A stretch of 64,000 nucleotides of DNA from Dromiciops gliroides (GCF_019393635.1 NC_057866.1:228435359-228499358), one strand, 5' to 3'; positions 1 to 12,028 are shown, counted from the first letter of the stretch. A program made the numbers and translations. Notes: generated from the sequence alone by a model not told the origin.

Positions 1-1135
1 TTCCCTTTACCAAATCATCACAGATGGGTGGTTTCCATCACCCTTGGAGGACTCTAAACTCTCTAAGCTTAAAGGCTGATTGTCATTTTCCCTGACCCTG
101 TAAAAGAAGGAATCAGTGCAGAATCAGAGCTGACATTTTTATTGAGGCCATGTAATGCTCTTAAACAATTTTTTCTTAGTTGAAGGATCCCCAACCCTCC
201 AGCAGGAATTATTTTTCCTGATCAAGAGAGCAAGCCAGGAAAAGATACACGGAGGCAGCTTCCTCCTCCTTCAGGCACGTTTCCAGCAGTTGCTACTTTC
301 TCAGCTCCCTTAACGACTCCCAGATCAGGGCATGTGCCATGAATGATGCTTCTTATTCGGGGTCTCTCTGTCTTTGATTTGGACACCTGTTTCTGTTTAC
401 AGATCTCTGAGCTCTGATTAAGATCAGGTTTTCTATCCTGGCTGAGCAGGGTCTGCTAGCCCTCAAAAGTTCCCAGGTTTGATTTTTTTTTTTTTAAGTT
501 TAGCATTGGGGCAATAGTATCTCTCTTCACAAATGAATGAAGTGAAGGTCTCTTTTTGAATGAATTGACCGTTCTGCCCAAGCTCCTCCAAGCATATTTA
601 ATCTTGTACCAGCTGTTCTTTCTTACTGTTTCTCTAAAATGAGAAAACTATCAATTCGGTTAAATGAGCCAAAATTGAATAGTTTCCGGTCTGTCCTTTG
701 AAATCCTATTATGAACAAAAGAGTTTACAAGATTTCTTTTTTTCAAAATAACCAGTCAAAGGAAGACATTTGAGAGAGATGGATTTCCCTGATAGGCAAG
801 TTTGGTTTTACTCATCTGTTTTTCAATGTGACCAAACTGTGAATCCTAACATTAAGCAACATACAGCGACACACTTGATTTTTCATGAAGTAATGAAGAT
901 AGAAAATGGGAAGCATTTCCTAGAAAAATAGACCCACATACTAAGCCATGCCAATTTTAGTGCAGCTATTTTGTACAACATTAACACTACCACTGTAATT
1001 TTGTTTTAATCTGGTACAGTTCCTTTTGTTGCTGTGTGGGTCCTGTGATGGGTTAATGTTGTAACAAAAATCCATGGCCAAAAAGAATACAAAGAGAATC
1101 CAATTAAGTGTAAATACAAACCAAGAATTTGTTCT

Positions 1136-1256
1136 GGGGGAGCTGGGTGGCGCAATGGATAAAGCACCTGCCCTATATTTAGGGGGACCTGGGTTCAAAT
1201 CTAGCCTCAGACACTTGACACATAATAGCTGTGTCACACACACACACACACACACA
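1136..1256 (+). repeat. tRNA-derived marsupial SINE, ends in (CA)n
   Basis: Starts GGGGGAGCTGGGTGGCGCAA, with a box A-like GGCGCAATGG and box B-like GGTTCAAATC. The body is cut off after TAGCTGTGTCA and runs directly into an (AC) run, so the usual GACCCTGGGCAAG segment is missing. Confidence 0.85.
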
Positions 1257-1314
1257 ATTATTTTGTTCTGTGTCATTGTACCTGTCCCTTTTGCTCAGTT
1301 TTGTGTGAATTGGT

Positions 1315-1690
1315 GGAAAAGAGAACCATACTTGAACTCAGTTGGTCTTGTGTTCAAGGCCTGGCTCCACTGTTTCCTAGCTGGGCCATCTTTAACAAAC
1401 TGCTTTTGTCTCTCCATCTGTAAGACGGAGGTAATAATATAATTCCTACTTTGCAAGGTTGTTTGGAAAGAGGTCTATAAAAGCCTTTTGGAAAGGTAAA
1501 ACATTTTGTAAATATAGGTTGTGATTATGATGTCAGATTTATTTGAAGTTTGGAGGGACATGGCTAGTGAAGTCAAGAAGTCCTGTCTCTGACATCTGTT
1601 GGCTGTGTGACTCTAAGTCATTTAACTTCTCAGGAGTCTGGGATGCAGATCTTCATCAATGGGGAGACAGTTTACATCAGTAATTCCCTG
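1315..1690 (+). repeat. MIR-like fragments
   Basis: Two degraded stretches with MIR wording (TAGCTGGGCCAT, CATCTGTAAGACGGAGGTAATAATA; then GGCTGTGTGACTCTAAGTCA). Old SINE remnants; exact limits uncertain. Confidence 0.5.
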
Positions 1691-1929
1691 TAGTAGTGAA
1701 ATCATAGGGCTGGGATCCCCTTTCCCATCCTCCCACCACCACTACCCTTCAAAAAAAAAGTTTTGAAATTAGAAATGAAGGCTTGTATTGTTTAGGGCAT
1801 AAACCTGCATTCTTATTTATGGATCCCTAAGTGTGCTTACAATGTGATTTTATCTCTGGTCTATAACATTGCTATAGATTATCAAACCCTATCAGCTGCT
1901 GGTCCTCTATACCCTGTAGAATCCCCTTC

Positions 1930-2010
1930 TGATTTCTTGGTATCTCCAGTACTCAGCTCAGTGCCTGGCATATAATAGGGACTCAATTAATGCCTATTTA
2001 CTGAATGGTG
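1930..2010 (+). repeat. L2 3'-end fragment
   Basis: CTCAGTGCCTGGCATATAAT followed by a CAATTAATG/ACTGAATG ending is the typical L2 3' end. Short and diverged. Confidence 0.5.
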
Positions 2011-2535
2011 GCAAGCACAGATATGCTGGGCTGAGAAGGGGTGGACACGATTGCATAGATCTCTTCTCCATACTCCTGTTGAATGAGTGGATAAAGGATG
2101 GAATGTGTGTTGGAGTGCCTATCTTTTTTACCATTTCCTATGCTCTAGAATTACTTCTCCATCCATTGAGTAAAGTCAATTCCTAAGAATAGGGGATAAT
2201 TGGATAATTGTTCTCACTCAAAATATATGTGGGTAGGTGTATGCATGTGAGAGCAAGCACTGATATTTCTTTTTGCACAGTATGCATGTTTTAAAAAAAA
2301 ATACCTCTGCTATTGCACCAGTTCTACAGAAATAGCTCATCTATGAGTAAATAGGAGTGGTGAAGTTGTAAATTAATGGTAAAATTGTGACCTTTGTTAT
2401 TTCTACTCTCCACTGTTGCCTCTTGCCAGCACTTATTTAATTGTATGTATTAGACTGGTTGAAAAAGAAATCTGTATGTTTCTAGTCACTTTATTTAGGA
2501 GTGCAGTGTTTGGTGCTCCCCTGCCCCAGCCCCTC

Positions 2536-2686
2536 TTTTTTTTTTTTGGTGAGGCAATTGGAGTTAAGTGACTTGCCCAGGGTCACACAGCTAGTAAGTG
2601 TCAAGTGTCTGAGAACGGATTTGAACTCAGGTCTTCCTGATTCCAGGGCCGTTGCTCTATCTACTGTGCCAACTAGCTGCCCCCCC
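2536..2686 (-). repeat. tRNA-derived marsupial SINE
   Basis: Poly(T) at left, then the reverse complement of the SINE body (AAGTGACTTGCCCAGGGTCA) and head (ACTAGCTGCCCC). The sequences cccctcttttttttttt on both sides may be the target duplication. Confidence 0.88.
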
Positions 2687-2839
2687 TCTTTTTTTTTTTA
2701 CATTAGTCTTGCCTTATTTATTTGTCTTGAGTCATGAGTTTTAAAGTCTTTCTCTTAAACTTACTCTCCTAATGTAGCAGTTTTTAAAAAATAAACTTGT
2801 TTCCCATTAGGAATCAAAAGCTTTTAAGGGACCTTCAAA

Positions 2840-4260
2840 AGGTGTCTCTTGCCTTCAGGCATTGCTACTCCTCCTTGAAAGTTCAGTCTGTTAATAAACT
2901 GAATTAAGCTAGGATACAAAAAAGTAAAAGGCGTCACTGCCCTCTGGGAGCTCAGAGTTGAATGGGAGAGACAATAGGAAAACAATTGTGTACAGACAAG
3001 CCGGAGGCAGGACAAAGTGCAAATGATCAGCAGAGGAAAGGCCCTAGAATTTAGAGGGACAGGGAGTGACTTCTTTTAGAAGGAAGAGTTTGGGCTGGGA
3101 CGTGAAGGAAGCTAGACGGCAGAGATGAAGAGGGGGAGGGTGTTGTGTATGGGGAGACCGCCAGAGAAATGATCAGTCAGGAGATGGAGCATCTTAACTG
3201 AGGAACAGTGAAGGGGCCAGGATCAGCAGGCCACAGAGTAGATTGCGTGTGGGCAGGCGTGGGGGTTAAGATATGAGAAGACTAGGAAGGGGGTTTGGAA
3301 AGGCTTTGAATGCCAGACAGGATTTTATATTTGATCCTGAAGGTGATAAGAACTTGTTTGAGTAGGGAGAGAGAACACGGTCAGAGCTGAACTTTTAGAA
3401 AATCACTGACACCTGTCGGAAGGATGAATTGGAGTAGGGATAGACTTAGAGAAGGGATACCAACAGGCAGGCTATTTCAGTAGTCCAGGCATATGACGAT
3501 GGACAGCTTAGGTGATACAGTGGACAGAGCACTGGGCTTGGAATCAGAAAGACTCCTCTTTATGAGTTCAAATCTGGCCTCAGATACTTACTAGCTGTAT
3601 GACCCTGGGCAAGTCACTTAATCCTGTTTGCCTCAGTTTCCTCACCTGTAAAACGAGCTGGACAAGGAAATGGCAAACCCCTCCATTATCTTTGCCAAGA
3701 TAACCCCAAATGGGATCACAGAGAGTCAAAGGTGACTGAAACATCTGAAGAACAGCAAAGGTCATGGGGCCTTCACCAGAGTGGTGGCAATGTCAAAAGA
3801 GATAAGAGAAATATGTACATGAAATGTTCCAAACATAAATTTGACAGTCCTTGGCAACAGATGGGATTCAATGAGTAAGAATGATGAGTAAGGAGTCAAG
3901 GAAGATGCATTGGTTATAGGTGGCTGCAAGGGTGGTGGCACCCTGCACAGTGATAGGAAGGTTAGAAAGAGGGGAAAGTTTGGAAGGAAAAATAATGAGT
4001 TCAGTTTTAGATGTGTTACATTGTCAGATGCCTACATCCCGTTCAGGATGTCTGATAGGCAGTTGGAAATTTGAGTCTGGAAGTTAAGGCTGAATAAGTA
4101 GGTTTGAGAATCATCGGCATAAAGGTGATACTTGAATCCACAGGAGCTGAAGAGGTCACCAATTGAAATACTATGAGAGAGCAGTGTCAGGAAAACCAAG
4201 AGAGAATAGGGGAATCATTGCAGAGTGGACAGGATGTAGAAGGATGATTTCCCGGCAGAT
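2840..4260 (-). repeat. L2/L3 (CR1-clade) LINE fragment, split by a SINE
   Basis: The plus strand shows the reverse complement of L2/L3 reverse-transcriptase and 3' sequence (for example TTTTATATTTGATCCTGAAG, TAGTCCAGGCATATGACG, GAGAATCATCGGCATAAAG). The SINE at 3500-3759 interrupts it: both sides continue the same element. Heavily mutated, no open frame. Confidence 0.65.
3500..3759 (+). repeat. RTE-tailed tRNA SINE
   Basis: A tRNA-like head (GGTGATACAGTGGACAGAGC), then a CORE body, then a 3' part AATGGCAAACCCCTCCATTA ... CCCAAATGGGATCACAGAGA. The tail resembles the 3' end of RTE/BovB LINEs, implying mobilisation by an RTE element. It sits inside an older L2/L3 copy. Confidence 0.8.
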
Positions 4261-4544
4261 GTTCTTAATGGTGGAGAATGCCCTACCTCATTATAGCAAA
4301 ATAAGGTGAATTACAAAATTTCTGAAAGGGAACTTAGCATTTCTTTTAAAGTTTTTATGGATATCTTGTTTTTATGTTGCCTACATTTCCCCCTGTATCC
4401 CTCCCTTCCCCATTGCATAGAGCCATCTCTTATAACAGATTTTTTTTTAAGAAAAAGAGGAAGAAAAAAATCAGCAAAACTGATCAATACACTGAAACTG
4501 TATGAAAATGTATTCAATGTCCCACACCATGGACCTTAGTGCTT

Positions 4545-5330
4545 AAAATGTGCCAGGCACTGTGTTGAGCAACTGGGGATACAAAGAACAGCAAAAATGA
4601 CCCCTGACTTCAAGGAGCTCACATAGGTGAGGCAACATGCAAACAAATATGTACATGCAAGATATGTCCAGCATAGATGGAAGGCAATCCCAGAAGAAAG
4701 GCACTAGCATTGAGGGGATGGAAGTGGCTTCTTGCAGAATCTGAGACCAGAAGGAAAGCCAGGAAAGAAAGGGGAGGAGGGAGAAAGTTCCAGCCCTGGG
4801 GGGCAGCCAATAAAAATAAAGAATTAGTAGAGTAAAGATTCTAGGAACAGCAAGGAGGCCATAGAATACATTGAGGGAAGTGAAATATAAGATGAATGGT
4901 AAAGTAGAAAGACACCAAGTTACAACGGGCTTTGAATGCCAAATTTTGTATTTGATCCTAGAGGTAATAAGAAGCCACTAGAATGTAATAAATGGGCAGG
5001 CTGTTACATCCGTACTTTAGGAAGATCAATCTGGCAGCTTGAGTGGAGGATGAACTGGAGTGATAAGATGGGCAGACCCCCCTCCCCAGCAGGCTCTTGA
5101 AATGGTCCAGGTATAAGCAGGATAGTAGCAGTTTTAGAGAGAAAGGGACATTTACAAGAGATGTGACAAAGCTAAAATCAACAGGACTTGGCAAAATATT
5201 GGATATGGTGGGTAAGAGAGATCAAGGTGTCACCAGTGACACCCAGATTCTGAGCTTGGGTGACTGGGGGGTGATGGTGCCCTTCGTGATGATAGCGAAG
5301 TTTAAAAGAGAGGAGAGTTTTAAGGATATG
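4545..5330 (-). repeat. L2/L3 (CR1-clade) LINE fragment
   Basis: Begins GTGCCAGGCACTGTGTTGAG and passes through AAGGAGCTCACATAGGTGAG, TTTGTATTTGATCCTAGAGG, GACTTGGCAAAATATTGGAT and GGTGATGGTGCCCTTCG. These are reverse-complement landmarks of the L2/L3 3' half. It is a second copy next to the 2840-4260 one, in the same orientation. Confidence 0.65.
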
Positions 5331-6264
5331 TGTGTGCACACAACTATATATCGAAAGTACACATCCATGTAAATCTACACACACATACACATATATAAAG
5401 CTGTTCTACTGCCTAGACGTTCCATTTAACATAATGCACATTATCTACAAATATATCAAAGCAGTGATACAAAGCAGAATATAAAGGATGTTTGCTATCT
5501 AGATTTGCCAGATTAGATCATTGAAATCAAGTAGCTGGCAGAGCACAATTAATATGATTCCTTAATTTCCATGTGAGGGAAGATAAAATGATGGCTAGAA
5601 AGTATGCTGGCATGAATGTACATTGTTTATGGTGGCCTCTCCAAGGGCAGTTAGAGTGTGTGTTTATGACCTTTGATGTGTTGCTATGTGAAAGGAAGGA
5701 TCACATGAGAAAAGCTCATTTCCTTTCCTTAGACCTCTTCATGTGACATTATGAGAAAGTGTCCATGCAAGAGAGAGCATCAGTGCAAAAAAAATCTGGA
5801 AATTTTTTTCATTTTGCATGAATAAAAGGGACTTTAGACTTAGATGTGGCAAAAATAACAATAATAATAAAATAATAAAGAAAATATCTAAAAGCAAAAA
5901 CAGATATGGTGCTGAAGGACACCAAGGAAATCTCTTTTTTATTTATATTGGAAAATACTGAGAGAAAATCATAGAAATAATTTTTCTTAGCAAAATTTTA
6001 TTGACTTTGATGTGCCTCGTGACATAACTGAGCAGAAAAGAAAGGCTTACGTTTGACTTCTCTGTAGCCACCAATTCCCTGGGGACCTTGCTTCACTTAC
6101 CCCTTTGGTCTTTGGTTATTTAAGGGTAAATCAGAGTTAATAAGTTTAATATTCTAAACGACTCCCAAAAGTTTGAAACTGTTTTTGTCTATTGCCATGA
6201 TCGTGTATTATATTCACTTATATTTGTTTTCTTCTCTCTCTCCACCTGCCATTTTTGCTTACAG

Positions 6265-6372
6265 TGGCATGCCCTCTCCCGTGAAGAACAGGCTAAATAT
6301 TATGAATTAGCTCGGAAGGAAAGGCAGTTACACATGCAGCTCTACCCAGGCTGGTCTGCGAGAGACAATTAT
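6265..6372 (+). CDS. LEF1: LEF1 exon: second half of HMG box
   Basis: A 36-codon exon, phase 0 at both ends, starting [16 protein letters not shown] and ending GWSARDNY. It matches the C-terminal half of the LEF1/TCF HMG domain (about residues 337-372 of the 399-residue human protein, counted back from the C-terminus). This part carries HMG helix 3 and the start of the basic stretch that bends and grips the DNA minor groove. The acceptor is cttacag before TGG and the donor is gtaagc after TAT. There is no frameshift or stop, and the sequence looks fully constrained. The TCF7 family shares this region; LEF1 identity rests on the following exons with the MTAAYI and LLEMEAC ends. Confidence 0.97.
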
Positions 6373-6931
6373 GTAAGCATATGCCATCTGTGGTTGCCCA
6401 TTTCCTTTTGTTTTTTTCTTCCTGCTGTCCAGAGGGAAAGCTGTTTTAAAGCATGTATATTTCAGGCATTAACTTATTCAAAACTAAGCAACTTAGGATG
6501 AATATATACGTATGGCAGGAGGTAGGAGGCTACACTGGAAGGACAAGGTGACCAGGAAGGTCTCTTGCCACTCTAAACTTCTGTGAAAAGGTCCTTATGA
6601 GGCTGTTGCATTTGATGCCTGTGAAATTCTTATTGCAGTCATCATTGTGCATTGGTCTGGGTTACTGCATTAGCAAAGTTAAAGACTCATGAGAGCATAT
6701 TGTTGTTAATCATATATTTAGAAGTGTTTAACAATTATAACTAAGAATTTGAACTATGAATCTAATTTGAAAATAATTCTCATGTTCAATGTGTGACCAA
6801 CATTGGTGGTACCAGTCAAGAAAACTTTGAAATATTCCAGATTATCCCTGTAATAAGGGCAAAAGTTGAACTGCTATAAAGTTGAACTGTTCCTACTGGT
6901 CTTGAGATTCTTGCAGAAATTTATGTTTATG

Positions 6932-7089
6932 GGCAGCTAGGTGGTACAGTGGATAGAGCACCATCCCTGAAGTCAGGAGGACTTGAGTTCAAATCCGGCC
7001 TCAGCCACTTCACACTTACTGGTTGTGTGACCCTGGGCAAGTCACTTAACCCCAATTGCCTCACCAAAAAAAAAAAAAGAAAGAAAAAA
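6932..7089 (+). repeat. Young SINE with perfect 17-bp target duplication
   Basis: Full-length tRNA-derived SINE with A-rich tail. It is bounded by AGAAATTTATGTTTATG at 6915-6931 and again at 7090-7106, a perfect direct repeat and the mark of L1-type target-primed insertion. The perfect duplication indicates a fairly recent insertion into the LEF1 intron, about 560 bp after the HMG exon. Confidence 0.95.
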
Positions 7090-7564
7090 AGAAATTTATG
7101 TTTATGACCCAAATTTTACATGCTATTTAATTTTCTACCAAAAGTTTGCATGCCTCCCTTAAAATACTTATAAATCTTATCCTAAGAATTCATCTTGGTC
7201 TTTTTGACTATAAAATTGACTTTACACCTCCTTTACCATGCTTCCTTTCAAGTTATTGTTGTCATTTATTATTATTAATGTAATTATTAATATTATTGCT
7301 GTTGAAACCTTCATCAATGGAGGGAAATCATGAATAGTGAAGTCTTTGAAATACTGCATTGAGTCATCCAGCCAAATACTTTAGTGCCATCTGAACAAAC
7401 TCACCAAGTAGAAGAGAATCACTTGTTTCATACCTTGACTAGAACATGTTAGTTAAGGCTATCACTAGTACTGTCTGCCCACCCAATGTAATAGTTTCAA
7501 TTTGGAATAAAAAAAATAGATAAGTAAAAAATCTCATCTCAGAATGAGAATTAAACTCTCAAGA

Positions 7565-7745
7565 GTTTAAGACTTCATAGGTTTTAGAAGTTGGAAGGAG
7601 GCCTTTGAATTCCCCCAGTCTTCTCCATTCATTTACTGAGACACAGAGAAGGTGCATCTTGTCCAAGACTACTGACTATAACTTAGTGAATGATGGTGCT
7701 GAGAAGAATCAGGTCTCTTGACTTCCATTCTGTATTTTCCCCAAC
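7565..7745 (-). repeat. MIR-type ancient SINE remnant
   Basis: TTCATTTACTGAGACACAGA ... TTGTCCAAGACTAC ... AATCAGGTCTCTTGACTTCC follows the reverse-complement MIR layout, strongly decayed. Confidence 0.45.
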
Positions 7746-9454
7746 TTTTTGTTGTGAGATATGTCCATGTAATTCTTACAGCATTCTTTGGACAAAAAAT
7801 CCTGTTAGCATTCTGGGAATTGAATTTATGCATTAGATAAAGCTGTATAGTTAATTTTTTAAAAAAAGAATCTTAACTTCTAAACACTTTCATATTTCTT
7901 TTTATGAAATAAATTTCTCTCAGACTTTTGAGTCACCTCCTTTTGACTTAAGAGCTTGACTCAAAGGGTTATGGCCCCCGTTTTCTGTGTCCTATTATTT
8001 GTAGAATCCTAGTAATGTCCTTTTAGTGGAATAACTGATAAAAGTACATAAGTGGAATTTGTGATAAAATGCTTAAATTCTTGTTTTGAAAATTCCCTCT
8101 TGGGATCTTGGATCTCACTTTGTAATAGTTTATTTAAAATATTTTTCCACTGGCCATGCTCAGAGAAGCACCTCTGTTTTTGTCAGTGTTCTTTATTTAT
8201 TTATATGTGTGTTCTTGGTGTCACTAGGTCTTATGTAAGCCCTCATTGTCAGGCCAGTCTTTTTTTTTTTTTTTTGATGGTTAAATAAAAAAATGAGAAT
8301 TTTTTAAGTGGTTACATTTTGTAGAGACACAACTACAATGGAAACCATTGTAGTTAGATTCTTCTGTGAATTTTTTCCTCTGTAAAATACTTTAAATATA
8401 ATAATTTTGTTCAGTTTAAGGGTCCACCACAATCAAGAGAAAACCCAAATGTGTCACATACTCTTTAATCTGTCATTACTTTAGCCATGAATGAGGCCAT
8501 TTAAAGTTGGTTTTAGTCAACTAAAACCAGAGTAAAACTGAAGGATGTTTATCACCAGAGCATAATTAAAAGAAAAAAAATGTTATGCTGACATCACTGG
8601 AAGCACATTGGTGGTAGGTAGCATCCCATGATTTCATGACAAAATTTCCCATACTACAGATGTTTAAAATTTCACTTGTGTTTTGGTAACTTGGCTAATA
8701 TTGGACAATTTTGTAAAACAACCTTCTTAGTTAAGAGCAATCAAAACCTTTTTTTCTAATAAAATTGTCTGGGGTACCGTATTATATACAAACCATGCTT
8801 TAATGGAAATGAGATTGATATTTTTTGTGTGTTCACACACTTAAGTACAGCTAATAGAGAGTTGTACTTCTGTTCAGGACTGATAGGCATTTGAACAACC
8901 AACTTACATCTAGATTATGGTGCAGTATTTTTTCACAAAACTACAGTATAGTATTTGATAATATACTCCCTTCTTTGGTAGAAAACTCAAATGTCAGAAG
9001 CACATTGGAGGACAGTTGAGCAATTTAAAAAAACGTATTTACAGTCTTCTTTATGTAGCTTAGCTTTCTATGGAATTTTCTCTCCAATTTAGTCAACAGG
9101 ACATTGGATGGTTAATTATTTTTGGTTATTATATTGGTTAGGAAAATTATCAAATGTTGCCTTTTTAAGGAGATAGTAAAATCTCTATTTCAATGGTTCC
9201 TCTGATAAATATTACATAGAAGTATCAGGCTTCAAAGAAGTCCTCTTCCTCTTCTCATCTCTGCCTCTTTTGTCTCTTTTCCTCTATATCCATGCATATT
9301 TTATGTTTACCTATACACACATGTACTTTTTTACACATTTTACATAGCAATACATTTTTGCCATATCAGTAGAGATCTGTTTTCTACACATACTCTTTCT
9401 CAGGGTTCCTGAGATTTCATGATAATTTTGTTAAGCTTAAAAGGGAGTGATTAG

Positions 9455-9639
9455 GGGGGCAGCTGGGTGGCGCAGTGGATAAAGCACCGGCCTTGGATTC
9501 AGGAGGACCTGAGTTCAAATGTGGCCCCAGACACTTGACACTTAACTAGCTGTGTGACCTTGGGCAAGTCACTTAACCCTCACTGCCCTGCAAAAAAAAA
9601 AAAAAAAGAAAGAAAGAAAGAAAGAAAGAAAAGAAAAAG
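9455..9639 (+). repeat. SINE with (AAAG)n tail
   Basis: Complete head and body (GGGCAGCTGGGTGGCGCAGT ... GACCTTGGGCAAGTCACTTA), then a poly(A) that turns into a GAAA microsatellite. A second SINE follows 17 bp later in the same direction. Confidence 0.92.
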
Positions 9640-9656
9640 CATTAACATTTTAGGGG

Positions 9657-9806
9657 TAGGGGCAGCTAGGTGGCGCAGTGGATAGAGCACCAGCCCTGGA
9701 GTCAGGAGGACCTGAGTTCAAATCCAGCCTCAAACACTTAACACTTACTAGCTGTGTGACCCTCGGCAAGTCGCTTAACCCCAATTGCCTCCCCCCCCCC
9801 AAAAAA
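9657..9806 (+). repeat. Second SINE in tandem
   Basis: Complete head and body with a C-run before the short A tail. The motif agtgattag occurs just before the first SINE (9446-9454) and just after this one, as if it bounded the pair. Confidence 0.9.
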
Positions 9807-9883
9807 TAAAGTGATTAGTAGTGCATGGTAGAAGAGACCATGCTTTTTCTCATTCTATTATCCCAAACTCTTCTAATTAATTT

Positions 9884-10040
9884 GAAGAACAGTGTGGCCT
9901 AATGAATAGCATTCTGGATTTCAAGTCAGGAAGACCTGAGTTCAAAAGCTACCTCACACACTTAATTTGTGATCTAACACAAGGAAGTTGTTTCCTCATC
10001 AGTAAAATGGGGGTAATAATAGCACCTGCCTCACTAAAAA
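9884..10040 (+). repeat. MIR
   Basis: GTGTGGCCTAATGAATAGCA, AGTTCAAAAGCTACCTCACA and TCAGTAAAATGGGGGTAATA are in MIR order. The body is slightly shortened. Confidence 0.65.
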
Positions 10041-10581
10041 TGCTTTTCACACTCCACAGCCTAGATAAATTTCAACTATTCACTCCTAAGAGCCAGCTAT
10101 TGGAATTAGACCTACCATGTTACAGCATTATTCTGGATATCCAAAGAATGCATAGGGATAAATGGAACACATTTTCCAGAGACACAGAAGTCCTGGTGAT
10201 TTCCATTTGCTTTCACAGTTAACTTTATTCAATGTCACTAAGTTTCAATCTCCCATTTTCCCTAGTGATCAGCTGGTTCCACAGCGGATCAGGTGATAAT
10301 ATGGGAGGAAGAAAAATGTATTTGTGACTGAATAAGCATAAAAAAGGGAGTGATTGGGAGTACATGATACACACACAAAAAAAACAAAAAACAAACATGT
10401 GTACAATTCCATTAGAGCTCTTAGATTAACTGCTGCTTTTTCTATCATGTCTAGGGTGTATGGAGGTACAGTATACATTATTAAGTCATAATTATTTGAA
10501 AATGAACATCCTAAATCAAATTTGACCATTTTTTCTATATAAATAATAGCCTACTATACTATAATATAGTATACTATATAT

Positions 10582-10838
10582 AGACTGTAAGTGGTACAGT
10601 AGATAGTGTGCTGGGCCTAGAGTCAGGAAGACTCATCTTCCTGAATTCAAATCCTGCTTCAGACACTTACTAGATGGGGGACCCTGAGCAAGCCACTTAA
10701 CCAATTCTGTTTGCCTCAGTTTCCTCATCTATAAAAGGAGCTGGAGAAGGAAATGGCAGACCATGCCCGTATCTTTGCCAAGAAAACCCCAAATGGAATC
10801 ACAAGGAGTTGAGCATGACTGAAATGATTAAACAAGGA
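10582..10838 (+). repeat. RTE-tailed tRNA SINE
   Basis: Same composite as the element at 3500: tRNA-like head, CORE body, then GGAGAAGGAAATGGCAGACC ... CCCCAAATGGAATCACAAGG ... GACTGAAATG. It lies 470 bp upstream of the LEF1 NLS exon. Confidence 0.82.
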
Positions 10839-11089
10839 GTTCTACTAATAAAATTACTTTAATGACCACTTATTCCTTGGGGAAAACTAGTAAGGATGGA
10901 AAATGAAAAGTTATAGAATTATAGATAGGACTTACAAATGAGACCTAAAATTTTCAGCACATTATTGAAATAAACAGGAACTTTTAAAGCATTTAAAGTA
11001 AACAAATGTCTTTGCTATCCCATCCTTAAGAGGTGGATAAAATTAACTTCTCTTTCCCTTGCTCTCATTCTCCCACCATCATTCCCACC

Positions 11090-11195
11090 TAACCCCTCTC
11101 TTTCAATCTATCTCTCTATCCCTTGCTTTGTCTATGTCTCTCTCTCTCTTTGTATCTCTTTGTGTGTCTATTTCTGTGCCTGTCTCTCTCTTTCC
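11090..11195 (+). repeat. CT-rich simple sequence
   Basis: Run of TCTCTCTC/TCTATCTC motifs just upstream of the NLS exon; it may add to a diffuse pyrimidine-rich context. Confidence 0.6.
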
Positions 11196-11310
11196 ATGAA
11201 TAATATGATAGGAAAGAGAGGTATATTCTTATGTCAGGTCTTTCTTCTTCTGTTGACTTAATATCAAACATGTCACAGGTAAATGACATGATGAATTCCC
11301 TGTTTTTCAG

Positions 11311-11359
11311 GGTAAGAAAAAGAAGAGGAAGAGAGAGAAACTACAGGAATCCACATCAG
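11311..11359 (+). CDS. LEF1: LEF1 exon: basic NLS tail of HMG domain
   Basis: A 49-nt exon encoding GKKKKRKREKLQESTS plus the first base of a Gly codon, so the downstream intron is phase 1. The KKKKRKR cluster is the known LEF1 nuclear localisation signal and the basic tail that contacts DNA next to the HMG box. Acceptor tgtttttcag, donor gtatgc. As I recall it, the human protein has ESASG where this one has ESTSG. The phase-1 end matters because three downstream segments (11988, 14837 and 31647) all begin in a compatible phase and give different C-termini. Confidence 0.97.
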
Positions 11360-11987
11360 GTATGCCCAAAGTGACTTTTTGTGTCCAGTTCACATGCTTC
11401 TAAAACCCTGTGCTCAAAGTGACTCTCTAAATGCTGCCATATTCTAGAGTTCCAAGTTGGTTTTCTTCTCTTTTCCTTCCTTATATGCTTTTTTAAAAAT
11501 TGAAGAGATTTCTTTTTAATGCGATCTTGTGAAAATGCATTAAAAACCCCTTTACCTTGGAATCCTCGGTGCTAACTGTGTTTGAATGCTGAATTCTCTG
11601 CTTCTATTGCTTGGCTGTGTTCTCTTTGCCTTTATCCATTCTGTCCTTTTCCATTTGCATAAGCCCTGAAAGATGTTTTATTACATGATTATCATAGGCT
11701 ACATCCCCTTGAAGTATTTTTCATAGTTTCCTATGTTATTTAATGTAAAACACAAAGAGAAGCTCATCTTTCTAGTAGATAGGCTCAAGGCATCAGTGAG
11801 GTCTTATTTTTCCCTTCATTAAGAAACATTCCCACTAACCTATATGACACAAATAAAACTGGCTGGTAAAAGAACCACAAAAAGCAAAGCAAATACTTCC
11901 ACATGATGTTATAGCGTGCTACATGTTTGGAATGTACAAAAAACCCATCTTCAATGAATCTTTGTTAAAGGACACAATTTTCTCCAG

Positions 11988-12028
11988 GTACAGGTCCAAG
12001 AATGACAGCTGCCTACATCTGAAGCATG
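11988..12028 (+). CDS. LEF1: LEF1 exon: standard C-terminus and stop
   Basis: A 41-nt exon after the acceptor ttttctccag. Joined in phase 1 to the NLS exon it gives GTGPRMTAAYI and a TGA at 12020-12022, the C-terminus of the full-length LEF1 isoform. Six bases of 3' UTR follow before a good donor (catg/gtaaga). The stop therefore sits in the penultimate exon, very close to its 3' splice junction, and should not trigger nonsense-mediated decay. Skipping this exon joins the NLS exon directly to the B-tail exon at 31647. Confidence 0.96.

Larger units (their letters stand above)
1..6264 (+). other. LEF1 intron (partial), no exon seen
   Basis: Intron leading to the HMG-box exon; its 5' end is outside the window. 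It ends in a pyrimidine-rich acceptor (tttttgcttacag). It holds SINEs at 1136, 2536 and 3500, L2/L3-type LINE fragments at about 2840-4260 and 4545-5330, MIR pieces, and otherwise AT-rich unique sequence. I see no coding exon in it. Confidence 0.8.
6373..11310 (+). other. LEF1 intron
   Basis: Intron between the HMG-box exon and the NLS exon, from gtaagc to ttttcag. It contains a SINE with a 17-bp target duplication (6932-7089), an ancient MIR-type piece near 7565-7745, two successive SINEs (9455-9806), a MIR (about 9884-10040), an RTE-tailed SINE (10582-10838) and a CT-rich tract (about 11090-11195). The 7.75-9.45 kb stretch is AT-rich with no recognised repeat or exon. Confidence 0.85.

Noticed and set aside
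941..1442. Overlapping open frames of 111 and 122 codons
   Set aside because: Both run through a SINE and a (CA) repeat, have no homologue I recognise, and lie in a LEF1 intron.
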